Below, piece after piece: positions 1-8,800 of a stretch of DNA of 64,000 nucleotides. Below the pieces are notes generated by a model that saw only the letters and a list, made by a program, of their open reading frames with translations, searched no databases and was not told the origin of the DNA. Origin of the DNA: Corallococcus caeni (GTDB taxonomy: Bacteria; Myxococcota; Myxococcia; Myxococcales; Myxococcaceae); assembly GCF_036245865.1 (NCBI RefSeq), contig NZ_BTTW01000003.1:310001-374000 (forward strand), given 5' to 3'. Every line of letters starts with the position of its first letter. The stretch's first letter is position 1. A program made the position numbers and the translations under genes.

Positions 1-1130
1 CGCGCATCCTCCCGGAGGGCCGCGGCCGGGTGAACACCGTGGGCGTGGACTTCTACTCGCGCCTCGTGGACTCGCTGCTGGGCGCGGGAATCGAGCCCTT
101 CGTCACGCTCTACCACTGGGACCTGCCGCAGGTGCTGGAGGACCAGGGCGGCTGGCCCGCGCGCGCCACCGGTGACGCGTTCGTGGAGTACGCGGACGTC
201 ATCAGCCGCGCGCTGGGTGACCGCGTGAAGCGGTGGATCACCCACAACGAGCCCTGGTGCATCAGCTACCTGGGCTACGGCAACGGCGAGCACGCCCCGG
301 GCCACAAGGACTGGTCCAAGATGCTGGCCGCGGCGCACACGCTGCTGGTGTCGCACGGCAACGCGGTGAAGGTGCTGCGCTCCAACGTGCAGCGCGCGGA
401 GGTGGGCATCACCCTCAACCTCACGCCGGGCGAGCCCGCGTCGCCCAGCCCGGAGGACGCGGACGCGACCCGCGACTTCGACGGCGGCTTCAACCGCTGG
501 TTCCTGGAGCCGCTCTACGGCCGGGGCTACCCGCAGGACACCCTCGAGGACCACGTGAAGGCGGGCCGCATCCCGTCCTCGCACCTGGACTTCATCCAGC
601 CCGGCGACCTGGAGACCATCGCCACGCCCACCGACTTCCTGGGCGTGAACTTCTACTCGCGCGCGGTCCTGCGCAGCAACCGCATCCCGGAGGCGCAGAA
701 CGCGCCGCGCACGGTGTTCGTGCGCCCGGACAAGACGGACATGGACTGGGAGGTGTGCCCGGCCTCCCTCACGCGCCTGCTGGTGCACCTGGAGAAGGAG
801 TACCAGCCCGGCCCCATCTACATCACGGAGAACGGCTGCGCGTACTCCACGGCTCCCAGCGCGGATGGCCGCGTGCACGACGTGCAGCGCGTGGAGTACC
901 TGCGCGGGCACCTGGAGGCGTGCAGTGACGCCATCGCGCAGGGCGTGAACCTGGCGGGTTACTTCGCGTGGTCGCTGCTGGACAACTTCGAGTGGGCCTA
1001 CGGGTACACCAAGCGCTTCGGCCTGGTGTGGGTGGACTACGCCACCCAGCAGCGCATCCCGAAGGACAGCGCCCATCTCTATCGCGACGTCGTGGCCCAG
1101 AACGGCCTGGACGTGGAGCAGGCCGCTTGA
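1..1130 (+). CDS. GH1 beta-glucosidase, 5' end outside window
   Basis: Family 1 glycoside hydrolase (retaining beta-glucosidase type), hydrolysing terminal beta-glucosides, probably cytoplasmic. The frame is open from base 3 (RILPEGRGRVN, a GH1 signature before the DFYSRLVD helix), so the true start lies upstream and roughly 70 N-terminal residues are missing. The acid/base Glu is in THNEPW (codon 249-251) and the nucleophile Glu in ITENG (codon 828-830). The C-terminal segment WSLLDNFEWAYGYTKRFGLVWVDY is the usual GH1 ending (positions about 970-1045). The TGA stop overlaps the TTG start of the next gene, so the two are translationally coupled in one glycan operon. It probably finishes oligosaccharides released by the exported enzymes downstream. 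Confidence 0.95.
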   Translation, partial: RILPEGRGRVNTVGVDFYSRLVDSLLGAGIEPFVTLYHWDLPQVLEDQGGWPARATGDAFVEYADVISRALGDRVKRWITHNEPWCISYLGYGNGEHAPGHKDWSKMLAAAHTLLVSHGNAVKVLRSNVQRAEVGITLNLTPGEPASPSPEDADATRDFDGGFNRWFLEPLYGRGYPQDTLEDHVKAGRIPSSHLDFIQPGDLETIATPTDFLGVNFYSRAVLRSNRIPEAQNAPRTVFVRPDKTDMDWEVCPASLTRLLVHLEKEYQPGPIYITENGCAYSTAPSADGRVHDVQRVEYLRGHLEACSDAIAQGVNLAGYFAWSLLDNFEWAYGYTKRFGLVWVDYATQQRIPKDSAHLYRDVVAQNGLDVEQAA

Positions 1131-4100
1131 AAAGGCTCTTCCTGACGACGTGTCTGGCGCTGTGCGGCGGCACCCAGGCTTTCGCCCAGGTGTCCGGTGC
1201 GGGCGCTCCCGTGCAGTCACCGCCCGCGGCGCAGCCGCCCTCGGCCGGCCCCGTGGACGCCGCCGCGCCCGCGCCCGCGACGCCCGAGCAGCAGGCTCCG
1301 GCTCCGGTGACGCCCACTGTGCCCGCGCCCCAGGCCTCCGCGCCTTCGGACGCGAAGCGCACGACGGTGACGCGGGTCATCCACGACGAGCGCGGCTTCA
1401 AGCTCCAGGTGGACGGCAAGGACTTCCCCATCCACGGCGTGAACTGGGGCTACACGCCCATCGGTGAGAACTACCGGTACTCGCTCTGGACGCAGCCGGA
1501 GGACTTCATCAAGCAGGTGCTGGCGAAGGAGATGGGGATGCTCCGCGACGCGGGCATCAACGCCATCCGCCAGTTCGACGACATCCCGCCCGTCTGGGTC
1601 GAGTACATCTACCGGAACTACGGCATCTACACGATGCTCAACCCGCTGATGGGACGCTATGGCCACCCGGTGAACGGGGTCATGGTCGTCAACATCGACT
1701 ACTCGAACCCGGAGCACCGCAAGGCCATCCTCGGCGCGCTCGCCGAGAAGGTGGAGGTCTACCGGGACGTGCCCGGCGTCCTCATGTGGCTGCTGGGCAA
1801 CGAGAACAACTACGGCCTGCACTGGACGTCGTTCGAAATCGAAGCCCTGCCGGGCCACGAGGACGCCGCGCGCGCGGAGTCGCTCTATTCGCTCTACGGC
1901 GAGGCGGCCCGCACGGTGAAGAAGCGGGACACGAGCCACCCCGTGTCCATCGCCAACGGCGACCTCCAGTACATCGACCTCATCGCCAGGCACTGCCAGG
2001 ACCTGGACGTGCTGGGCACGAACGTCTACCGCGGCCCCACCGCGCGCGACCTGTTCGCGGAGGTGAAGGCCAAGCTCAACAAGCCGGTGTTCTTCTCCGA
2101 GTTCGGCGCGGACGCCTACGACGCCCGCGCGGGCCGCGAGGACCACGTGGCGCAGGCGGAGTACCTGCGCACGCAGTGGGAGCAGATCTACCTGGAGGGC
2201 TACGGCCAGGGGCTGTCCGGCACCGCGCTGGGCGGCTTCGTGTTCCAGTGGGTGGACGGCTGGTGGAAGCATGGCCAGGAAGCCAACCTGTCCATCCACG
2301 ACACCACCGCGACGTGGCCCAACGGCGGCTACGCGGCCGACTTCGTCCCCGGTCAGAACAACATGAACGAGGAGTGGTTCGGCATCGCGGCCCTGGGCCC
2401 GCCGGACGCCAACGGCATCAGCGGCATCCAGCCGCGCACGGCCTACTACGTCCTCCAGGCCGCGTTCCGGCTGGACCCGTACGCGCCCACCACGACGCCG
2501 GACGTCATCCGCGACTTCTTCGCCAACATCCGTCCGTCCGCGCTCACCAGCGGCTACACGTCGTCGGTGGCGCTGGCGCGCACGGACGAACTGAGCGCGG
2601 TGCGGGTGTCCAACCTGCGGCTGCTGCTGGACAGCTCGCTGTCGCGCGGCAGCATCGCGACGGTGCGGCCCAACCAGGGTTCGGCGGACCACACCGAGTC
2701 CATCTTCTTCGACCTGGCGTTGCAGCCCACCAGCGGCGTCTACGGCCGCGCGTCGTTCAACGTCGTGGGCAACGTGGCGCAGAACCGGCTCAACAACCTG
2801 TTCTACGAGAACCGCGGCACGCCCTCCACGCCCACCGCGGGCCAGGTCCCCGTGGGCCCCGGCGCCCCGGCGCGCGAGCAGTCCCCGCTGGATCGCTTCG
2901 CCCTGTACCAGGCGGAGTTCAAGGTGGACCGCTCGGACTTCGCGCTGGAGGGCTACTACCGCACCGGCCACTACCACTGGGGCGAGGAGGGTGACTTCTT
3001 CAACCTCTACCGCGAGGCCAACTACGGGCCGAACCTGGACATCTACCACGGCAACGCGCCCTTCGGCGTGGTGTTCAGCGGCAAGAAGGCCATCGACGGC
3101 CTGAAGATCGCCGTCGGGCCGGAGCTGTACTGGGGCGCCAACCCCTCCGTGGTGGCGAAGTACCGCAACACCGTGGGCCCGGTGAACGTGACGCTGGTGC
3201 ACCAGGAGGACCTGGCGCAGGGCGCGTCGTCCGCCACGGCCTCCGTGGTGCGCGAGCGCATCGCGCGCAGGACGGCGCTCAACTTCCAGTACGCCACCGG
3301 CAAGCTGGTGCTGGACGTGGGCGGCCTGCTCTCCGCGCCCCAGCGCATCGGCGAGACGTTCACGTACACGCGCAGTGTCGACCCGGGCGCCCCCAGCTAC
3401 CGCAACAGCGGCTACGACGTGCTCCAGGACAAGGTGCAGTTCCTGGACACGCTGGGCGCGAAGGCGCGGCTCACCTACGACATGGGGGCGGTGCGCTGGC
3501 TGGTGCAGTCCTCCATCCGCGGGCTCGTCGCGGACAGCGGGCCGGAGCAGGGCAACATCATCACCGGCTGGAGCCTGCGCGAGAGCGGCCGCGGCAACCA
3601 CTACGCGGGCCAGCTGGGCGCGGCGCTGCAGTTCGGCGTCATCCAGGTGTCGCCGAACCTCCTGTACCAGAAGCCGCTCGTGGGGCCGAACCCCACCATC
3701 CCGGACGCGTACGACCCGGCCTCCGGCCAGTACTACGCGGGCGTGCGGCCGCGCAGCGTGCTGTCGGACGCGTTCAGCGTGCTGGACAACCGGGAGACGC
3801 TGGGCGGCGAGCTGCTCATCACCTTCGACCCGACGCCGGGCACCTGGTTCTGGTCGTGGGACCGCGACATGCGCGAGGACGCGCCGTTCGCGGCGGGCCT
3901 GGACATCGTCTACCGCCACCAGCCCACGTCGCGTGATGCGGGCATCGCCATCCTCGCGGACGGCAGCACCATCGCCTTCGGCAGCGCGCCGGTGGCCCGC
4001 GACGAGTGGGAGACGTCCCTGCGCCTGGTGGGCAACCCCAGCCAGCGCCTGCGCCTGTACGGCACGGCCTTCGTGGGCAGCAACCAGTCCTCCGGCGAGG

Positions 4101-4423
4101 ACAGCCGGCAGATCCACCGCTTCGGCCTGGACGGGTCGGTGCTCTACGACACGCTGCTGCTGGCGGCCCAGCTGCACTTCAACGACTGGGGTCCGTACGA
4201 CTACCACCGCGTCTTCAACCTCACCTACCCGGTGCAGCTGGGCGGGGACCTGTCCTACGGGTTGAAGAAGCCGGTGCTGGGCGCGGTGTCCACGCGCTTC
4301 GGTCTGCGCGGGCTGGTTCGCATGCTGGATGAGTACTCGGAGGGCCTCAACGACCGGGGCATTACCGAGGGCCTGAAGGGTCGCGAGTACGAGGTGGGCG
4401 CGTATGCCATCCTTTCTCTCTGA
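1127..4423 (+). CDS. Exported GH2-like glycosidase fused to outer-membrane barrel-like domain
   Basis: 1,098 residues from the TTG at 1127, chosen because it starts a clean signal peptide (MKRLFLTTCLALCGG... AFAQ) and overlaps the preceding stop. A Pro/Ala-rich linker (about 25-80) leads to a GH2/clan-A TIM-barrel domain (about 85-470). Its acid/base motif is GNEN with Glu226 and its nucleophile motif SEFG with Glu325. From about 490 to the end there is no glycosidase motif. Instead there are alternating aromatic/small strands and turns ending in an outer-membrane-barrel style. I infer an enzyme displayed on, or tethered in, the outer membrane. The catalytic domain is well supported; the barrel assignment is by pattern only. 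It sits between the GH1 gene and two lipoproteins in one operon. Confidence 0.85.
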   Translation: MKRLFLTTCLALCGGTQAFAQVSGAGAPVQSPPAAQPPSAGPVDAAAPAPATPEQQAPAPVTPTVPAPQASAPSDAKRTTVTRVIHDERGFKLQVDGKDFPIHGVNWGYTPIGENYRYSLWTQPEDFIKQVLAKEMGMLRDAGINAIRQFDDIPPVWVEYIYRNYGIYTMLNPLMGRYGHPVNGVMVVNIDYSNPEHRKAILGALAEKVEVYRDVPGVLMWLLGNENNYGLHWTSFEIEALPGHEDAARAESLYSLYGEAARTVKKRDTSHPVSIANGDLQYIDLIARHCQDLDVLGTNVYRGPTARDLFAEVKAKLNKPVFFSEFGADAYDARAGREDHVAQAEYLRTQWEQIYLEGYGQGLSGTALGGFVFQWVDGWWKHGQEANLSIHDTTATWPNGGYAADFVPGQNNMNEEWFGIAALGPPDANGISGIQPRTAYYVLQAAFRLDPYAPTTTPDVIRDFFANIRPSALTSGYTSSVALARTDELSAVRVSNLRLLLDSSLSRGSIATVRPNQGSADHTESIFFDLALQPTSGVYGRASFNVVGNVAQNRLNNLFYENRGTPSTPTAGQVPVGPGAPAREQSPLDRFALYQAEFKVDRSDFALEGYYRTGHYHWGEEGDFFNLYREANYGPNLDIYHGNAPFGVVFSGKKAIDGLKIAVGPELYWGANPSVVAKYRNTVGPVNVTLVHQEDLAQGASSATASVVRERIARRTALNFQYATGKLVLDVGGLLSAPQRIGETFTYTRSVDPGAPSYRNSGYDVLQDKVQFLDTLGAKARLTYDMGAVRWLVQSSIRGLVADSGPEQGNIITGWSLRESGRGNHYAGQLGAALQFGVIQVSPNLLYQKPLVGPNPTIPDAYDPASGQYYAGVRPRSVLSDAFSVLDNRETLGGELLITFDPTPGTWFWSWDRDMREDAPFAAGLDIVYRHQPTSRDAGIAILADGSTIAFGSAPVARDEWETSLRLVGNPSQRLRLYGTAFVGSNQSSGEDSRQIHRFGLDGSVLYDTLLLAAQLHFNDWGPYDYHRVFNLTYPVQLGGDLSYGLKKPVLGAVSTRFGLRGLVRMLDEYSEGLNDRGITEGLKGREYEVGAYAILSL

Positions 4424-4436
4424 GGGAACACGCAAC

Positions 4437-4991
4437 ATGAGGACTGGTTTCCTGCTGGCCACCGTGGCCGTGCTGTCCGGCTGCTACGACGACCCGACCA
4501 TCATCTACGGCCGGTCGCTGGACGGGATGACCCTCACGGTCACCGACCCGGACATGGGCATCTACCCGAACACCTCCGTGCTGGACGACCCGAACAACCC
4601 CTTCGCGATGTCGGGGGTGGGCACGGAGACGAAGTGGCAGATCCAGTCCGGCGCGGACCCCGTGGCGGCCTACTACGCATGGGCCACGGTGCTGGCGAAC
4701 GGGCCTTACGGCGAGGCGCAGTACTACGTGGCCCTCAACCTGGCCGCCATCTACCAGCGCGGCCAGGCGGATCAGGCCAGCCTGCCGCTGGCGCGGGAGA
4801 TGGCGGTGAAGGCCTACCAGTCAGTGCTCGACAACTTCCCGGACGCGGTGACGTACGACGCGTCCGGCACCATCGCCTATGAGCTGGTGACGCCCGCGTA
4901 CAAGGGCGTCGTGGAGCTGGGCGGCACCGTGGCGGGCGGCTGGGTGATGGTGAAGACCTCCAGTGGTGCGGACCGGGCGGTGAAGCCATGA
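4437..4991 (+). CDS. Lipoprotein of the glycan operon
   Basis: 184 residues, no family recognised. The ATG at 4437 is preceded by GAGGGA and begins a lipoprotein signal (MRTGFLLATVAVLSGC, Cys at residue 16); an in-frame ATG at 4404 would spoil the signal. The mature part has a short helical region (PVAAYYAWATVLANGPYGEA, then YYVALNLAAIYQRG) resembling a TPR-like pair of helices. It overlaps the next gene by ATGA (4988-4991), so expression is coupled. Its place among exported glycosidases suggests an envelope helper or glycan-binding role, which is an inference. Confidence 0.8.
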   Translation: MRTGFLLATVAVLSGCYDDPTIIYGRSLDGMTLTVTDPDMGIYPNTSVLDDPNNPFAMSGVGTETKWQIQSGADPVAAYYAWATVLANGPYGEAQYYVALNLAAIYQRGQADQASLPLAREMAVKAYQSVLDNFPDAVTYDASGTIAYELVTPAYKGVVELGGTVAGGWVMVKTSSGADRAVKP

Positions 4992-5656
4992 AGAAGCCAG
5001 TGTGGGGCCTGTTGCTGCTGCTCGCCGCCTGCCGCCCGGATCCGGGCCCGGCGGACTACACCGGCCAGGAACTGCCGGACAACCTGGACCCCGACGGCGG
5101 GACGCAGCCGTCGGACCTGCTTCCAGGACCGTTCCCGTACGAGGCCGGCCAGCGCCGCCTGATGGTGGGCATCTTCTACGAGGCGGGCCGCTCCGAGGAG
5201 ATCCTCCTCGATAACGTCGACTCGAACTTCTACCTCTACGAGAACACCGTCTACGTGGAGTCCGACCCGGAGCACATCGAGGGCAAGTCCGCGGACCGCA
5301 TCGTCCAGAACGGCAAGCCTTGGATGGGCTTCGGGGTGCACTGGAAGCAGACGCACAACTTCGACGCCTGGAAGACGCTCCACGTCAGCATGAAGTCGTC
5401 CGACGCGGCCTTCGTCAACGTGAAGGTCGGCATGTCCAGCGGCACGGGCACCAGCGAGAAGGGCTATCAGCTCGCCCTCACGAGTTACGGCTGGGCGAAT
5501 GATGGCGAGTGGCACCACCTGGCCATCCCTGTCGCGGACTACGTCGCGGCGGGCCTGAAGCTCAACGACGTCTCCTCACCGTTCACCTTCGCGGCCGAAG
5601 GTGGCACGGCCGGTCAGTCACTCCTGCTCGACAACCTGTACTTCACCGCGAACTAG
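4988..5656 (+). CDS. Lipoprotein with carbohydrate-binding-like beta-sandwich
   Basis: 222 residues starting at the ATG of the ATGA overlap. The signal peptide ends in the lipobox LLAAC (Cys15). The mature part looks like an ExoP/galactose-binding jelly roll: ADRIVQNGKPWMGFGVHW, FDAWKTLHVSMKSS, then GEWHHLAIPVADY and a final SLLLDNLYF strand. That layout (extended strands, a W..L.I.. edge strand, and a closing LDNL.F) is typical of domains attached to beta-glucanases and glycosidases. It probably binds oligosaccharide at the cell surface for the neighbouring enzymes. No catalytic motif is visible. Confidence 0.75.
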   Translation: MKKPVWGLLLLLAACRPDPGPADYTGQELPDNLDPDGGTQPSDLLPGPFPYEAGQRRLMVGIFYEAGRSEEILLDNVDSNFYLYENTVYVESDPEHIEGKSADRIVQNGKPWMGFGVHWKQTHNFDAWKTLHVSMKSSDAAFVNVKVGMSSGTGTSEKGYQLALTSYGWANDGEWHHLAIPVADYVAAGLKLNDVSSPFTFAAEGGTAGQSLLLDNLYFTAN

Positions 5657-5684
5657 GCAGGAACGCAGTGCCAGGGAGGGCGGG

Positions 5685-5709
5685 CCGGCTGTCGCCGTGT
5701 GACAGCCGG
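5685..5709 (+). terminator. GC-rich hairpin after lipoprotein gene
   Basis: A perfect 9-bp inverted repeat, CCGGCTGTC / GACAGCCGG with a 7-base loop, lies 28 bp after the lipoprotein stop. No T-run follows, so it may be a weak terminator or a transcript-stabilising stem separating the first four genes from the GH3 gene. Confidence 0.4.
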
Positions 5710-5876
5710 AACGCCCGAGCCTTGTCTTGACGTCCCCGTCACGCCCCCGCGTGCGGTGCCGGAAGGGCAGGGCGGCAGTCACTCCACCCGGGCAGTCCCC
5801 TTGCGTCCGCCGCGCGTCCTGGCGGTGCGTGCGAACGCGCGCGTCACGGTGTCCCTACTCAAGGAGTCCTCCCCCA

Positions 5877-8800
5877 ATGTCTGAATCCTTGCCTCGACTG
5901 TCAAGCAGGGGCGCGAGCCCATGTCGGCGTGAAGCACCGCGTGTCTGGTTGTTACAGGCCTTCGCGGCGGTGCTCATGGTGGTGTCCCTCCTGGGCGCAT
6001 CCGACGCCCGCGCGCAGACCAACGTCGCGCTGAACAAGACCACCTATACCTCCACCGCCGAGGGGCCCTTCCTGGGCCAGTACGCGGTGGACGGCGATGG
6101 TGGCACCCGCTGGGCCAGCGGCTTCTCCGCGAATGAGTGGATCACCGTGGACCTGGGCCAGACGCGCACGATCTCGCGCGTGGTGCTCACCTGGGAGGCG
6201 GCGTACGCCACGGCGTACAAGCTCCAGGTCTCCACCAACAACACGACCTTCACCGACGCGCTGGTGGTTAACAACGGCGACGGCGCGGTGGACGACCTGT
6301 CCCTGCCGGCCGGGACGACGGGCCGCTACGTCCGCATGCAGGGCGTCACGCGCGCGCTGCCCGCGTATGGCTATTCCCTGTGGGAGTTCGCCGTCTACGA
6401 GACGGGCGGCACGACGCCGCCGCCCACGAACACGGACCTGGCGAAGAACAAGCCCGCCACCGCGTCCAGCGTGGAGGCGGACGCGGCCGGGCTGCAGCCG
6501 GGCTTCGCGTTCGACGGCGACGTCAACACGCGCTGGGCCTCCGCGCAGGGCGTGGACCCGCAGTGGATCCGCGTGGACCTGGGCACGTCGCAGGTCGTGG
6601 GCAAGGTGGTGCTGGACTGGGAGGGCGCGTACGGCAAGACGTACACGATTGACGGCTCCAACGACGACGCCACGTGGACGACGCTCAACACGGTGACCAA
6701 CGGCGCCATCGGCCGGCGGGAGATTCCCGTCTCCGGCACGTACCGCTACCTCCGCATGCGCGGCACGGAGCGAGGCACGGGCTACGGCTACTCGCTGTGG
6801 TCCTTCGAGGTCTACCAATCCGGGGGCACCACGCCGCCGCCCACGCAGACCACCAACCAGACCCTCAAGCTGAACTTCCCGGAGCTGGCGTACGCGAAGA
6901 TCAACGTGTCGCCCGCGCCGCTGTCCGTGACGCCGGTGCCGGAGGAGGGCGACACCACGCCGTCCGTGCGCAACCCGCCCGGGCCCTTCACCTACCAGCT
7001 CACGTTCCCGCCCAACACGGTGGTGACGTTGTCGAAGAACCAGTTCTCTCCCACGCAGCCCAACACGGACATCCGCCTGGCGGTGGTGGACTACAACGGC
7101 GTGCAGCAGCGCGGGCAGTCCGTCACGGCGCTGGCGGTGCAGGGCGCGGACTGGAACGTCGAAATCTATTCCACGGGCAATGGCCCCACGGATCCGCGCG
7201 ACCCCACCATCATCCCGGACCCGTACGTGGCGCCCGCGCCGCTGCCGGTGGCCGGGGCCTTCCGCCTGGCCGCGCCGGCCAACAACACGATGGTCACCGC
7301 GACCCGCCGCCCCACGCTGTCGTGGGCCCCGGTGACGGGCGCGACGAACTACAAGCTCTACGTCAACCTCACCCGCAACGACTACGACTGGATGGCGGCG
7401 GGCAACCTGCTGGACCGCTACACGCAGGTGGCGTCGCAGACGGGCACGTCCTTCACCTTCACTGAGGACCTGCCGGACCGCTGGACGTACAAGTGGTACG
7501 TCGTGGCCACGCTGTCGGGCGGGAGCACGTCGCGCTCGGACATCGGGAACTTCAGCGTGTACCTGCCGGTGGTGGAGACGCAGCCGGACGGCGTGAACGT
7601 CATCAACGGTTCGCGCGACCTGAACAAGAACGGGACGATTGAACCGTACGAGGACTGGCACAACCCCGTCTCCGTGCGCGTCAACGACCTCTTGGGCCGC
7701 ATGACGCTGCGCGAGAAGGCGCTGCAGATGTTCTACGACGCGAAGGTGTACCCGGAGGCGGGCTTCCAGATGGGGCCCCTGTCGCCCACGGACATCCCGC
7801 TGTTCCAGAAGGCGTCCGCGGCCACGCGGCTGGGCATCCCGCACATCGACGCGGGGGACACCATCCACGGCTACAAGACGAGCTGGCCCACGCAGCCGGC
7901 GCTGGCCGCGTCGCGCGACCTGGACACCATCTTCGAGATGGGTGACATCCAGCGCCGCGAGCAGCTGGCCATTGGCAGCCGAGGCACGCTGTCGCCGCTG
8001 GCGGAGGTGAACACCAAGGTCCTCTATCCGCGCATCCAGGAGGGCAACGGCGAGGACGCGGACCTGGCGGCGGGCATCACCCGCGCGCTCATCGCGGGCC
8101 TCCAGGGCGGTCCGGAGGTGAACCCGTCCTCCATCTGGGTCACGACGAAACACTGGCCGGGCCAGGGCGCGGGTGGCGAGGCGGGCATCACCTACGACGG
8201 CACCACCATCCACTACCACATGCGTCCGTGGCACGCGGCCATCGAGGCGGGCACCAGCGGCATCATGCCGGGCTACGCGGGCAGCTGGCTCTTAGGGCCG
8301 GAGGGCTACGGCGCGGGTGACAACCCGGGCATCCTCAACTACCTGCGCAACCAGCTGAAGTACGACGGCGTCATCTGCTCGGACTGGCTGCCGTCGGGCT
8401 CGTGGGTGCGCTCCGCCACGGCGGGCTCGGACGTGATGGGCGGCGCGACGCCGTCCGCGATGGCCAACTTCGAGAACGAGGTGCCGCTCGCGCGCATCAA
8501 CGACTCCGTGCGCCGCATCCTGGACCTGAAGTTCCGCCTGGGCATCTTCGAGGACCCGTACAAGCAGGGCCCGGCGGGCACGTCCCAGTGGCACACCGCG
8601 GACAGCAAGGCGGCGGTGCGACGCGCCTCCCAGGAGGCGATGACGCTCTTGAAGAACGACGGCGCGCTGCCCATCCGCCTGCCGGCGGGCGGCAAGCTGG
8701 TCATCGCGGGCCCCCGCGCGGACGACATGTCCTGCATGGTGACCTGGCGTTCGGACTTCCACGGCAACGAGTTCGGCGACCCGACCATCTACGCGGCGGT

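Noticed and set aside
1217..4462. Very long open frame opposite the GH2-like gene
   Set aside because: It is the Arg/Ala/His-rich mirror frame of a high-GC gene, without motifs or a ribosome site.
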